64,000 nucleotides of DNA from Curtobacterium pusillum (GTDB lineage: Bacteria > Actinomycetota > Actinomycetes > Actinomycetales > Microbacteriaceae), in assembly GCF_013359865.1 (NCBI RefSeq), contig NZ_JABMCE010000084.1:186001-250000 (forward strand), in the 5' to 3' direction. Positions 15,872-23,965 of the stretch are shown piece by piece. The notes below the pieces were generated by a model. It was not told where the DNA came from and searched no databases. It saw only the letters and a program-made list of their open reading frames with translations. Position 1 is the stretch's first letter; each line of letters opens with the position of its first letter. Made by a program: the position numbers and the translations under genes.

Positions 15872-16392
15872 CGTCTCGCGGGGACGAGCCGTTCGAGGGC
15901 CCATCCGGCGGCGGTGATCAGCAGTACGGCGCCGACCATGTCGAGGAGCTGGAGCGGCTCGCTGAGGATGCCCAGGCTCACGATGAGCGTCGAGGCCCCG
16001 GCCGGCGGGTGCGGCAACCTGACGAGTTGGAGCACGACGGTCGTCACCGCGACGGCCACCGCTCCGGCGGCGACGTACCCGACGGTGAGACCGCCGATCG
16101 GTGCGGGCGCCGTACCGACGAGCCCGAACGCGACGAAGCAGCCGTAGCCGACGGCGATGGCGACGACGTGGCCGACGACGGTGTTGAGCGGTCGCGACGA
16201 CGGCTGCCGTGGCGAGGTGAAGAAGAGCATGACGGTCGGCCCGAGACTCGGGAACAGCCACGGTTGCCGTGTCGCGAGCCCCACCGCGCCGGCGAGTACG
16301 AGCACGACCAGGCACAGCAGTGCGGCTCGCAGCGCACCGGACAGGCGCGGCTCGTGACCGGTCGTTTCCGGCCCGGGGGCGGCCGCGGTCAC
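15868..16392 (-). CDS. HPP family membrane protein
   Basis: A 174-residue membrane protein of the HPP family, named for a conserved His-Pro-Pro, visible here as LPHPPAGAST. Four predicted membrane segments and the FPSLGPTVMLFF block also fit. Members have been linked to nitrite uptake in plants and cyanobacteria, so a place beside a nitrate-reductase-like enzyme makes sense, though transport of nitrite or nitrate here is inference. The GTG start at 16392 overlaps the stop of the preceding gene (GTGA). Confidence 0.85.
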   Translation of the reverse strand: MTAAAPGPETTGHEPRLSGALRAALLCLVVLVLAGAVGLATRQPWLFPSLGPTVMLFFTSPRQPSSRPLNTVVGHVVAIAVGYGCFVAFGLVGTAPAPIGGLTVGYVAAGAVAVAVTTVVLQLVRLPHPPAGASTLIVSLGILSEPLQLLDMVGAVLLITAAGWALERLVPARR

Positions 16393-16853
16393 GAGGCGAC
16401 CACGAGTGCTTGCGGCGCCGCCTGCTTCATGCGTGTGCGGAGCCACGACAGCTGCAGCTCCGTCTCGTGCGAGCAGCCGGCGACGACGGCGAGCAGCTCC
16501 TCATCGCGGAGGCCCTGGCCCGCTTGGCGGATCATCGTCCACGTGATGTCCACGAGCGACGCCAGCACGTACACGTCCTGCAGGTCTCGGAGGAGCCCCA
16601 CCGGACCGGACCGGGTGGACGGCAGTGCCTCGGCGTGGAGCCGCTCGGGCTCGTCCTCGGTGTCCGCTTCCCCGTACCGGTCGATGACCGGGCGCAACGC
16701 CTCGGCGTGCTGCTCGCACTGTGCGGCGAGCGTGTGGCACAGGTGGAACACGTCCGGTTCCGCGGCGTGCCCCTCGGCGACCTGCCGGAACGACTCGGCG
16801 AGCGACTGCTCCGATCGGTGGAGGAGGCCCAGGTAGACGGGGAGCAGCATCAT
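16389..16853 (-). CDS. Helical protein of unknown function in the molybdoenzyme operon
   Basis: A 154-residue, largely alpha-helical cytoplasmic protein. The first half has regularly spaced His/Glu/Cys residues (LLHRSEQSLAES, EGHAAEPDVFHLCHTLAAQC, EQHAEAL) that could build a haemerythrin- or ferritin-like metal site; I cannot assign it to a family. It overlaps the oxidoreductase gene by four bases (ATGA) at its start and the HPP gene by four at its end, so its product is probably needed with the enzyme, perhaps as a maturation or electron-transfer factor. Confidence 0.7.
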   Translation of the reverse strand: MMLLPVYLGLLHRSEQSLAESFRQVAEGHAAEPDVFHLCHTLAAQCEQHAEALRPVIDRYGEADTEDEPERLHAEALPSTRSGPVGLLRDLQDVYVLASLVDITWTMIRQAGQGLRDEELLAVVAGCSHETELQLSWLRTRMKQAAPQALVVAS

Positions 16854-19327
16854 CGTCCTCCCTGGTCCTCGGCCCGCGGGGGATCGGTTGCACGGACACG
16901 TTCCTCGACGTCGGCGTCGGGGCCACCGACGGTCGCCGGGACACGGTCGGGACGGGCGGGGCGGGAGGCCGCGGTCGTCGGGGCCGGGGCGGGCCCCTCG
17001 GCGTCGGCGACCTTCTCCACGTGCACGGCGGCCACCTTGAACAGGGGCTGCTTCGAGACCGGGTCCCACTCGGTCGCCGTCAACTCGTTCGCCGCGGTCG
17101 GGCGTCCGTCCGGCCCGACGTCGCCGCGGTCCCAGTAGCCGTAGTGGAACGGGGCGAAGACCGTGCCCTCGCGGACGTCGCCCACCCTGGCCGGGACGAC
17201 GATCTCGCCGCGGGGCGACCGCACGCGGACGATGTCGCCCTCCTCGACTCCGAGCCTGGCGGCGTCCGCGACGGCGAGTTCCACCCAGGCGCTCGGCGCC
17301 GCCCGGCGGAGCTGGCGCGCCCGTCCGGTCCGTGTCCGGGTGTGGAACTGGTAGACGGTACGGCCGGTCGTGTAGCGCAGGGGGTACTCCTCGCTCGGCT
17401 CCTCGTGCGGCGGCTGGTAGACGGCGGGCTTGAGGATCGCCCGCCCGTCGACCCGCATCGCGGAGTAGGCGGTCGGTCCCACGGTCGCGCCGGTGAGCAG
17501 GTCGTGCCCGTACGTCTCGGCGTCCGCCATGCCGGTGCGGAACACCCCGTCGGCGTACAGCCGCGCGGTGCCGTCCGGGTGCTCGTCGTTGCACGGCCAC
17601 GGGATCCCGCTGCCTCCGCGCAGCCGCTCGTAGGTGATCCCGGTGTAGTCGCAGAGCTTCCCGCGCGTGCACTCCTGCCAGGCACGGAACCCGTCCTCCG
17701 GTCCGCGCCAATCGAGCAGCGGGGACCCGTCGTTCCGACGGAAGTCCATGCGTCGGGCGTAGTCGAGGAAGATGTCGAGGTCGCTGCGCGCCTCTCCGGG
17801 CGGCTCGACCGCCTTGTCCGCCAGGTGCACCGTCCGGTTGACGTTCGTGAAGGCGCCCTGTTTCTCGCCCCACCCGGCGGCGGGCAGGACGACGTCGGCC
17901 AGCATCGCCGTCTCGGTCATGTAGAGGTCCTGCACCACGAGGAACAGACCCTCGGCCGCGAGGACGTCCCGGATCCGGCTCGACTGCGGCATCGACACCG
18001 CCGGGTTCGTCGCGGACACCCAGAGGAACTCGATGCTCCCCTGCTCGACGTACCGGAAGATCTGCATGGCGTGCGTGGGAGGTGACCAGTGCGGGATCCG
18101 GTCGACGTCGACGCCCCACAGCTCGGCGAGTTCGGCGACGTGGTCCGGGTTCTCCCAGTTCCGGAACCCCGGGAGGTCCCCGTCGGCGCCGGTCTCTCGG
18201 GTGTTCTGCGCCGTCGGTTGCCCGTTCATCTGCAGGATGCCGCAGCCCGGCCGCCCGAGCATGCCGCGGAGCAGGTGCAGGTTGTTCACCTGGCACGACG
18301 CCGCCGTGGCCTGCGACGCCTGGTAGAACCCCTGCAGCACCGTGGACAGCACCCGCTCGCTCGTGCCGATGATCCGGGCCGCACGGCGCACGTCGTCGGC
18401 GTCCACACCACAGGTCTCCGCGACCGCTTCCGGGGTCCACTGCTCGACGGCCTCGCGGAGCTCGTCGACGCCGACCGTGTGGGCACCGACGTAGTCCTCG
18501 TCCACCCAGCCGTTGTGGAACAGCTCGCGCACCAGTCCGTTCACGAGGGCCAGGTTCGTGCCGGGGCGGACCGGCAGGTGCACGTCGGCGTGGCGCGCGA
18601 CCTCGGTCTCCCGGGGGTCGACGCAGACGACGAGCGGACGGTCGGGACCGGCGAGGCGGTCGAGGACCCGCATCCAGAGCACCGTCTGCGTCTCGGCCAT
18701 GTTGTGCCCGTAGAGCACGATCGCGTCGCAGGAGTCGATGTCCTCGTAGGTGCCGGGCTGTCCGTCGGAGCCGAAGCTCTCCTTCATCGCGGCGGCGGCG
18801 GTGGCCGTGCACAGCCGGGTGTTGCCGTCCATGTGCGGCGTGCCGAGCCCCGCCTTCCCGATGATGCCGAGCGCGTAGTACTCCTCGAGGTAGAGCTGCC
18901 CGCTCGTGTAGAACCCGTGCGTCAGCGGCCCCTTCTCGTCCAGGAGCTGGCGGCTGCGCGTGACGATCCGGTCCATCGCGGTGTCCCAGTCGGTCTCGAC
19001 GAGCGCGCCGTCGACCCGGATCAGGGGACGGGTGAGCCGGTCCTCGCCCTGCATGCCCTGCCACGACCCGAACAGGCCCTTCGGTCCGAGCCGGCCGTGG
19101 TTCACGACGTCCGCCGTGCGCCCGCGGACGCCGACCATGCGACCGTCCTGCACTGCGATGTCACAGGCGCAGCCGTTGCTGCACAGGGTGCACGCGGACT
19201 GCACCCACCGGTCCACATCGGACTCCGCGACACCGTCCGCGAGCTTCTGGTCGAGGCGGACGGGCCACAGCGCATCGCGCCCGAACGGTGTCCTGGTTCC
19301 CCAGACGTCGGCGATCCTGTCGGGCAT
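16850..19327 (-). CDS. Molybdopterin oxidoreductase, nitrate-reductase (NarB/NasA)-like
   Basis: An 825-residue DMSO-reductase-family enzyme without signal peptide, hence cytoplasmic and assimilation-like. The N-terminal iron-sulfur domain has Cys46, Cys49 and Cys53 (ACTLCSNGC); the expected fourth cysteine is replaced by Gly81 in GRLGPKG. The probable molybdenum ligand is Cys173 in GNTRLCTAT. The C-terminal cofactor domain (YTTGRTVYQFHTRT) is intact, followed by an Ala/Pro-rich tail. GGGAGG precedes the ATG at 19327. It heads an operon with molybdenum-cofactor genes. Nitrate reduction is the best guess; no electron donor subunit is present. Confidence 0.88.
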   Translation of the reverse strand: MPDRIADVWGTRTPFGRDALWPVRLDQKLADGVAESDVDRWVQSACTLCSNGCACDIAVQDGRMVGVRGRTADVVNHGRLGPKGLFGSWQGMQGEDRLTRPLIRVDGALVETDWDTAMDRIVTRSRQLLDEKGPLTHGFYTSGQLYLEEYYALGIIGKAGLGTPHMDGNTRLCTATAAAAMKESFGSDGQPGTYEDIDSCDAIVLYGHNMAETQTVLWMRVLDRLAGPDRPLVVCVDPRETEVARHADVHLPVRPGTNLALVNGLVRELFHNGWVDEDYVGAHTVGVDELREAVEQWTPEAVAETCGVDADDVRRAARIIGTSERVLSTVLQGFYQASQATAASCQVNNLHLLRGMLGRPGCGILQMNGQPTAQNTRETGADGDLPGFRNWENPDHVAELAELWGVDVDRIPHWSPPTHAMQIFRYVEQGSIEFLWVSATNPAVSMPQSSRIRDVLAAEGLFLVVQDLYMTETAMLADVVLPAAGWGEKQGAFTNVNRTVHLADKAVEPPGEARSDLDIFLDYARRMDFRRNDGSPLLDWRGPEDGFRAWQECTRGKLCDYTGITYERLRGGSGIPWPCNDEHPDGTARLYADGVFRTGMADAETYGHDLLTGATVGPTAYSAMRVDGRAILKPAVYQPPHEEPSEEYPLRYTTGRTVYQFHTRTRTGRARQLRRAAPSAWVELAVADAARLGVEEGDIVRVRSPRGEIVVPARVGDVREGTVFAPFHYGYWDRGDVGPDGRPTAANELTATEWDPVSKQPLFKVAAVHVEKVADAEGPAPAPTTAASRPARPDRVPATVGGPDADVEERVRATDPPRAEDQGGR

Positions 19328-19409
19328 GCGTGGCCTCCCGTGCCTCGTTGCAGCCGCACCCTACGCCGCTGTCGGCGGACGGCGTTCCAGGCGGCTCGAC
19401 GTCGGCCTC

Positions 19410-20690
19410 CTAGGGCGCGATGAGTCCCCCGTCGAGCCCGCGAACGCCCGCTGCCCACGCGTCGTGCCCGGACAGCTCCGCCGGGTACGCCGCAGCGGCC
19501 CGCTCGTCGATGTCGATCCCGAACCCCGGCGCCTCGTTCGGCGTGAGCCAGCCCTGCTCGATGGAGAGCGTGCCGGGGAACACCTCGTGCACGGCGTCCG
19601 GGTAGACGTGCCCCTCCTGGATCCCGAAGGCGGGACTGGTGACGTCCACGGCGACGTTGGCCGCCGCAGCGACGGGCGACGTGTCCCCGGGCGCGTGCCA
19701 CGCCGTCCGGACCCCGGAGAACTCGGCGAGCGTCGCGATCTTCCGCGCCGCCGTCAAGCCGCCGATCGCGGAGATGTGCGACCGGATGAGGTCGACCCCA
19801 CGCCCGGTGACGAGCCGTGCCGCGTCCTGCAGCGAGGTCGTCAGCTCCCCGACGGCGATCGGGACCGGTGAGGCTTCGCGGACCTCGGGCAGGTGGTCCC
19901 AGTCCTCGGGCGCGACGACGTCCTCGAGGAAGAACGGCCGGTACGGCTCGAGGGCGCGTGCGAGGACGACGGCCTGCTTCGGTGTGAGCCGCGAGTGCAC
20001 GTCGTGCAGGAACTCGGGTTCGTCCCCGAAGCGTTCCCGCGCCGCCCGGAACAACTCGACCGTGTTCCGGTGGTACTCCCCCTGCCGCCAGCCGAGCGGG
20101 TACGGGGCGCCGGGGTGCGGGTCGAGCGATCGGGGGGCGGTGCCGTACGTGCCGATGGCGTTCTGCCCGACCTGCAGTCGCACGTGCCGCCAGCCGGCCT
20201 CGAGGAACGCCTCCGCCTGGTCGAGCGTCTCGTCGATCGTCCGGCCGCCCGCGTGGATGTACGTGTCCGCCGCGGCCCGCACCCTGCCGCCGAGCAGCTC
20301 GTGCACGGGCAGGCCCGCGCGCTTGCCGGCGATGTCCCACAGCGCCATGTCGAGGCCGGAGATCGCGTTGTTCGTCACGGGTCCCTCGCGCCAGTACCCG
20401 GAGAACCGGGCGAGCCGGACGAGGTCCTCGATGTCGCCGGGGTACCGGCCGACAACGAGCCGGGCGAGGTGCTCCTCGACGAACGACACGACAGAGTGCC
20501 ACCGCTGCGTGTAGGTCGCGCACCCGAGCCCGTAGAGCCCGTCGACGTTCGTGTCCACACGCACGACCACGAGCGCGATGCCCTCGGGTGCGGTGGTGAT
20601 CGCGCGGACCCCGGTGATCCGGACGCCGTCGCCCGTGGGCCACGGCTGTTCGAGGGTCTCGGGACGGGGGACGGCGGTGGCGATGGTCAT
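19410..20690 (-). CDS. Enolase-superfamily dehydratase, D-mannonate dehydratase-like
   Basis: A 426-residue enolase-superfamily enzyme close to the ManD group, which dehydrates D-mannonate or D-gluconate to 2-keto-3-deoxygluconate. The magnesium ligands are Asp230 (FLHDVHSRLTP), Glu256 (FFLEDVV) and Glu282 (AVGEL), with catalytic His232 and His332 at the expected spacing. The N-terminal capping domain has ITGVRAITTAPEG and the LDMALWDIAGKRAGLPVHELLGG segment. The ATG at 20690 follows GGAGTCC. It is divergent from a LacI gene, and the promoter at 20742-20770 carries the operator shared with the ABC importer. Confidence 0.85.
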   Translation of the reverse strand: MTIATAVPRPETLEQPWPTGDGVRITGVRAITTAPEGIALVVVRVDTNVDGLYGLGCATYTQRWHSVVSFVEEHLARLVVGRYPGDIEDLVRLARFSGYWREGPVTNNAISGLDMALWDIAGKRAGLPVHELLGGRVRAAADTYIHAGGRTIDETLDQAEAFLEAGWRHVRLQVGQNAIGTYGTAPRSLDPHPGAPYPLGWRQGEYHRNTVELFRAARERFGDEPEFLHDVHSRLTPKQAVVLARALEPYRPFFLEDVVAPEDWDHLPEVREASPVPIAVGELTTSLQDAARLVTGRGVDLIRSHISAIGGLTAARKIATLAEFSGVRTAWHAPGDTSPVAAAANVAVDVTSPAFGIQEGHVYPDAVHEVFPGTLSIEQGWLTPNEAPGFGIDIDERAAAAYPAELSGHDAWAAGVRGLDGGLIAP

Positions 20691-20715
20691 GGAGGACTCC
20701 CGGTATGCTCGACGT

Positions 20716-20770
20716 TGAACAAGCGCTTGCTCACTGCTTCGAGCATGCAGCGTTCCGGGGGCGAGGTCAA
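20716..20770 (-). promoter_or_regulatory. Promoter and LacI-type operator of the ManD-like gene
   Basis: On the minus strand TTGACC (20765-20770) and CATGCT (20742-20747) are 17 bases apart. Just downstream lies the near-perfect palindrome TGAACAAGCGCTTGCTCA (20716-20733). The same layout (-35 TTGACA, 17-base spacer, -10 CATTCT, then TGGACAAGCGCTTGTTCA) occurs before the ABC solute-binding gene at 27431-27478, so both promoters are probably controlled by one repressor. Confidence 0.8.
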
Positions 20771-20806
20771 CCAGTACGATCAACCGAACCGGCGGAAGGA
20801 CGTGGG

Positions 20807-21847
20807 GTGCCCAAGGCAGTGACCCTCAGCGACGTTGCACGGGAAGCAGGCGTCGACCTGTCCACCGCGTCACGCGTGCTCCGTGGTACCGGTCGCGTCT
20901 CCGCCACCACCCGCCAGCGGATCCTCGACGCCGCCGACCGCCTCGACTTCCGGCCGAACGCGCAGGCGCAGTTCCTCGCCACGGGCATCAGCAAGACCGT
21001 CGGTGTCCTCACGATCAACGGGTACGGGACCTTCACGCTGCCCGTCCTGGCCGGACTCACCAGCACCCTCGGGCAGCAGGACGTCGCGACGCTGCTCTAC
21101 GACGTGCGTGAGGACCCGGAGATCCTGCAGGAGAGCGTCAAGAAGTTCCGCGCCCGACAGATCGACGGACTGCTCGTCCTCGGCGACGGCCTGCAGGCGC
21201 CGCTGCACTCGGTGACCGCGAACCTGCAGGTGCCGGTCGTCTACGCGTTCGCCACGTCGGACTCGCCGGACGACTCGTGCTTCATGCCCGACGGCGAGAT
21301 GGCCGGCCGCATCGCCGCCGAACACCTGCTCGCACTCGGGCGTCGGCGCATCGCCACCGTCACCGCGGCCGACGACATCGCCGCCGCCGACCGGACCCGC
21401 GGGCTCGTGGAGACGATCCGGTCCGCCGGGGGCTCGCTCGCACTCGACCAGCCGCTCGAGCGGGACTGGACGAGACTCTGGGGAGCGGAGGCGGCCGAAC
21501 GGATCGCCGACCGGATCGACGAGGTCGACGCGGTGTTCTGCGGCAACGACCAGATCGCGCTGGGGATCCTCGGCGTGCTCCGCGCGCGCGGGATCCGGGT
21601 GCCCGAGGACGTCGCCCTGGTCGGGTACGACAACTGGGAGGGCATGGTCGGTCAGGGGAACAACCTGCTCACCACGGTCGACCCGCGATTGAGCGAGATC
21701 GGCGCGGCAGCGGCGCGGGCGCTCGTCCACGCGATCGACGGATCCGCAGCTCCCGGAGCACACCACGAGCCGTGCGAGCTCGTCACCGGCGAGTCGACAC
21801 TCGGTGTCGGTGCGGCGGGACCACGGGACGCCACCACGTACCGCTGA
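20807..21847 (+). CDS. LacI family transcriptional regulator
   Basis: A 346-residue LacI-type repressor: HTH in residues ~4-24 (VTLSDVAREAGVDLSTASRVL), hinge segment NAQAQFLATGISK and a sugar-binding core ending VGYDNWEGMVGQGNNLLTTVDP. The GTG at 20807 follows GGAAGGA seven bases upstream. It is divergent from the ManD-like gene, and the shared operator lies in between, so it is the prime candidate regulator of both that gene and the importer operon at 27.4 kb. Its 3' end is overlapped for 65 bases by the converging DgoD-like gene. Confidence 0.9.
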   Translation: MPKAVTLSDVAREAGVDLSTASRVLRGTGRVSATTRQRILDAADRLDFRPNAQAQFLATGISKTVGVLTINGYGTFTLPVLAGLTSTLGQQDVATLLYDVREDPEILQESVKKFRARQIDGLLVLGDGLQAPLHSVTANLQVPVVYAFATSDSPDDSCFMPDGEMAGRIAAEHLLALGRRRIATVTAADDIAAADRTRGLVETIRSAGGSLALDQPLERDWTRLWGAEAAERIADRIDEVDAVFCGNDQIALGILGVLRARGIRVPEDVALVGYDNWEGMVGQGNNLLTTVDPRLSEIGAAAARALVHAIDGSAAPGAHHEPCELVTGESTLGVGAAGPRDATTYR

Positions 21848-23087
21848 TCGCGGGGAACGGAACCGCCTGTCGGACGGGAGGCACGGGGCGGCCCCGCCAC
21901 GCGCCTCCCGAACCGTGCGGTGCAGTTCCACCGACCACCGGTCCCCACTCCGCGAAGGCACCGTCCGGCGCGGCCCAGACCGGCGAACCCGGCGCCAACG
22001 CGCCGGCGACCGCCGCCGCGCGCACCGCGTCCTCGTCCACCTCGATCCCGAGACCGGGCCCGGTGAGCCGCTCCACGAAACCGTCCCGCACGGCGAGCAC
22101 GTCGGGGTTCCGCAGCAGCTCGGCACCGGTGCCGGCCCCGTACTGGGGCATCACCACCATCTCCTGCGCGAGCACGTTCGGCAGCGCCAGGTCCAGTTGC
22201 AGACACGCGGCCAGGGCGACCGGTCCCAGCGGACAGTGCGGCGCGACGAGCACGTCGTAGGACTCGGCCATCGTCCCGATCCGGAAGCACTCCGTGATCC
22301 CGCCCGCGTGCGACAGGTCCGGCTGCGCGACCGCGATGCCCTGCTCGAGCACCGGCCGGAACTCCTCGCGCGAGTACAGGCGCTCACCGGTCGCGATCGG
22401 GATCGTCGTCGAGCGGACGACGTCGCCGATCCGCGCCGAGTGCTCCGGACGCAACGGCTCCTCGACGAACACCGGTGCCACGCCGTCGAGGCGGGCGAGC
22501 AGCCTGCGCGAGTTCGCCACCGATGACCGGCCGTGCAGGTCGATCGCGATGTCGACGTCCGCACCCACCGCGTCGCGGAGCTCCTCGAGGTCCCGCACGG
22601 CGCGGTCCACCGCCGACGGGCGGTCGATCGGATCCAGCCGGCCGGGCGGGGCGCACTTCACCATCGTGAACCCGTCCGCCACGAGCCGCCGCGCCCGTTC
22701 CGGCGACCCGAACCGGTCGTCCGCGCTCGCGTGGGCGTACACCCGCACCCGGTCACGGGTCGCACCACCGAGCAGCTCGTGGACGGGGACGCCCAGCCAT
22801 CGGCCCTTCAGGTCCCAGAGCGCCTGGTCCACACCCGCCACGGCGGACGCGAGCACCGCCCCGCCGCGGTAGAAGCCGCCCCGCGCGAGGACCTGCCACA
22901 GGTGCGTGATCCGCAGCGGGTCCGCGCCGACGAGGTGCTCGGCCATCCGCGCGACCGCGGCCGCCGTGGTGCGGGCCCAGTTCTCCAGCACCGGTTCGCC
23001 CCAGCCGACCACTCCCTCGTCCGTGCCGATCCGGACCAGTGCACGGCGGTTGGAGAGGACGAACGTCTCGACGGTCGTGATCCTCAT
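21783..23087 (-). CDS. D-galactonate dehydratase-like enolase-superfamily enzyme
   Basis: A 434-residue enolase-superfamily protein. Metal ligands Asp183, Glu209 and Glu235, with His185 and His284 as acid/base residues, fall at nearly the same numbers as in E. coli DgoD, so it probably dehydrates D-galactonate or a close aldonate. DgoD ends near residue 382 and the alignment here ends at ...AFAEW (residue 381). The remaining 53 residues are Pro/Arg-rich, unlike the family, and run into the antisense of the LacI gene, as if the original stop had been lost. The ATG at 23087 overlaps the upstream NAD dehydrogenase gene by four bases. Confidence 0.85.
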   Translation of the reverse strand: MRITTVETFVLSNRRALVRIGTDEGVVGWGEPVLENWARTTAAAVARMAEHLVGADPLRITHLWQVLARGGFYRGGAVLASAVAGVDQALWDLKGRWLGVPVHELLGGATRDRVRVYAHASADDRFGSPERARRLVADGFTMVKCAPPGRLDPIDRPSAVDRAVRDLEELRDAVGADVDIAIDLHGRSSVANSRRLLARLDGVAPVFVEEPLRPEHSARIGDVVRSTTIPIATGERLYSREEFRPVLEQGIAVAQPDLSHAGGITECFRIGTMAESYDVLVAPHCPLGPVALAACLQLDLALPNVLAQEMVVMPQYGAGTGAELLRNPDVLAVRDGFVERLTGPGLGIEVDEDAVRAAAVAGALAPGSPVWAAPDGAFAEWGPVVGGTAPHGSGGAWRGRPVPPVRQAVPFPAISGTWWRPVVPPHRHRVSTRR

Positions 23088-23965
23088 GCGACCTCGGCGG
23101 GCGACGGATCCGTCTCGAGCGTGTGCTCGGGCCGGAAGCCGAGGAGCAGCTCCGCCCGGCTCGTGTCGACGGCCGCCGCCCGGCCCGGCAGCGGGGAGCG
23201 GATCGGCACACCCGGTGCCCACCGTGCCAGGAGTTCCTCGGTCGGCCCGGGCAGGAGCGTGTCCGGCGCCGCGAGCCCCACGACGTGCGCACCCTCGATC
23301 GGTGCGACGAGTGCGGCGTGCACGGCCCGGGCGGCGTCCCGGACGTCGAGGTACGACCATCCCTCGCGCACCGTCGCACCGGGGTCGCGGGCGGCGTGCG
23401 CCGCGGCCGCCACGAGCGTCTCGTGGTCCTTCACCAACGGGAACCGGAACGCGACGACGTCGATCCCCCACATCCGGTGCGCGGTCCTCGCCGACGACTC
23501 GTCCACGGACTTCGACAGCGAGTACGGATCGCCGAGGTCGACGGGCAGGTCCTCGTCGATCGGGTAGTACGCCGGCAGGACCCGGCGCGGGTTGAAGGGC
23601 ACGCCCGACGCGTTCACGCTGGACGCGATCACCGCTCGGCGGATGCCGCGCGCCCCCGCTTCGGAGAGCACCGCGAAGGTCGCCGTCACGTTCGTGCTGA
23701 ACACCTCCCACGGCGGACCGAGCGTCGGGTGCGGGATCGCCGCGAGGTGCACGACGGCGTCGGCGTCCTCGAGCGCCGCCCCCACCGCGGCCGGGTCGGT
23801 CGCGTCCGCGCGGACGTGCCGGTCCGCCTCCGCGGGGAGCACACCGTGCCGGTCGAGTGCCGTGACCGCGATGCCGTGTGACGCCAGGTGCGCGGTGGTC
23901 ACTGCGCCGATGCCGCCGGAGGCCCCGGTGACCAGGACCCGCCGCGGGACGATCGGCGCCGTCAT
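23084..23965 (-). CDS. NAD-dependent epimerase/dehydratase, uronate-dehydrogenase-like
   Basis: A 293-residue short-chain extended dehydrogenase: the nucleotide-binding GASGGIG at residues 14-20, the catalytic YSLSK motif in DPYSLSKSVDE, and the VVHLAAIPHPTLGPPWEVFSTN segment like those of bacterial uronate dehydrogenases. Such enzymes oxidise a sugar or uronate C1 to the lactone. Next to a galactonate-type dehydratase and an importer this fits an oxidative sugar pathway, but the substrate is inference. ATG at 23965 overlaps the permease stop, and its end overlaps the DgoD-like gene. Confidence 0.75.
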   Translation of the reverse strand: MTAPIVPRRVLVTGASGGIGAVTTAHLASHGIAVTALDRHGVLPAEADRHVRADATDPAAVGAALEDADAVVHLAAIPHPTLGPPWEVFSTNVTATFAVLSEAGARGIRRAVIASSVNASGVPFNPRRVLPAYYPIDEDLPVDLGDPYSLSKSVDESSARTAHRMWGIDVVAFRFPLVKDHETLVAAAAHAARDPGATVREGWSYLDVRDAARAVHAALVAPIEGAHVVGLAAPDTLLPGPTEELLARWAPGVPIRSPLPGRAAAVDTSRAELLLGFRPEHTLETDPSPAEVA

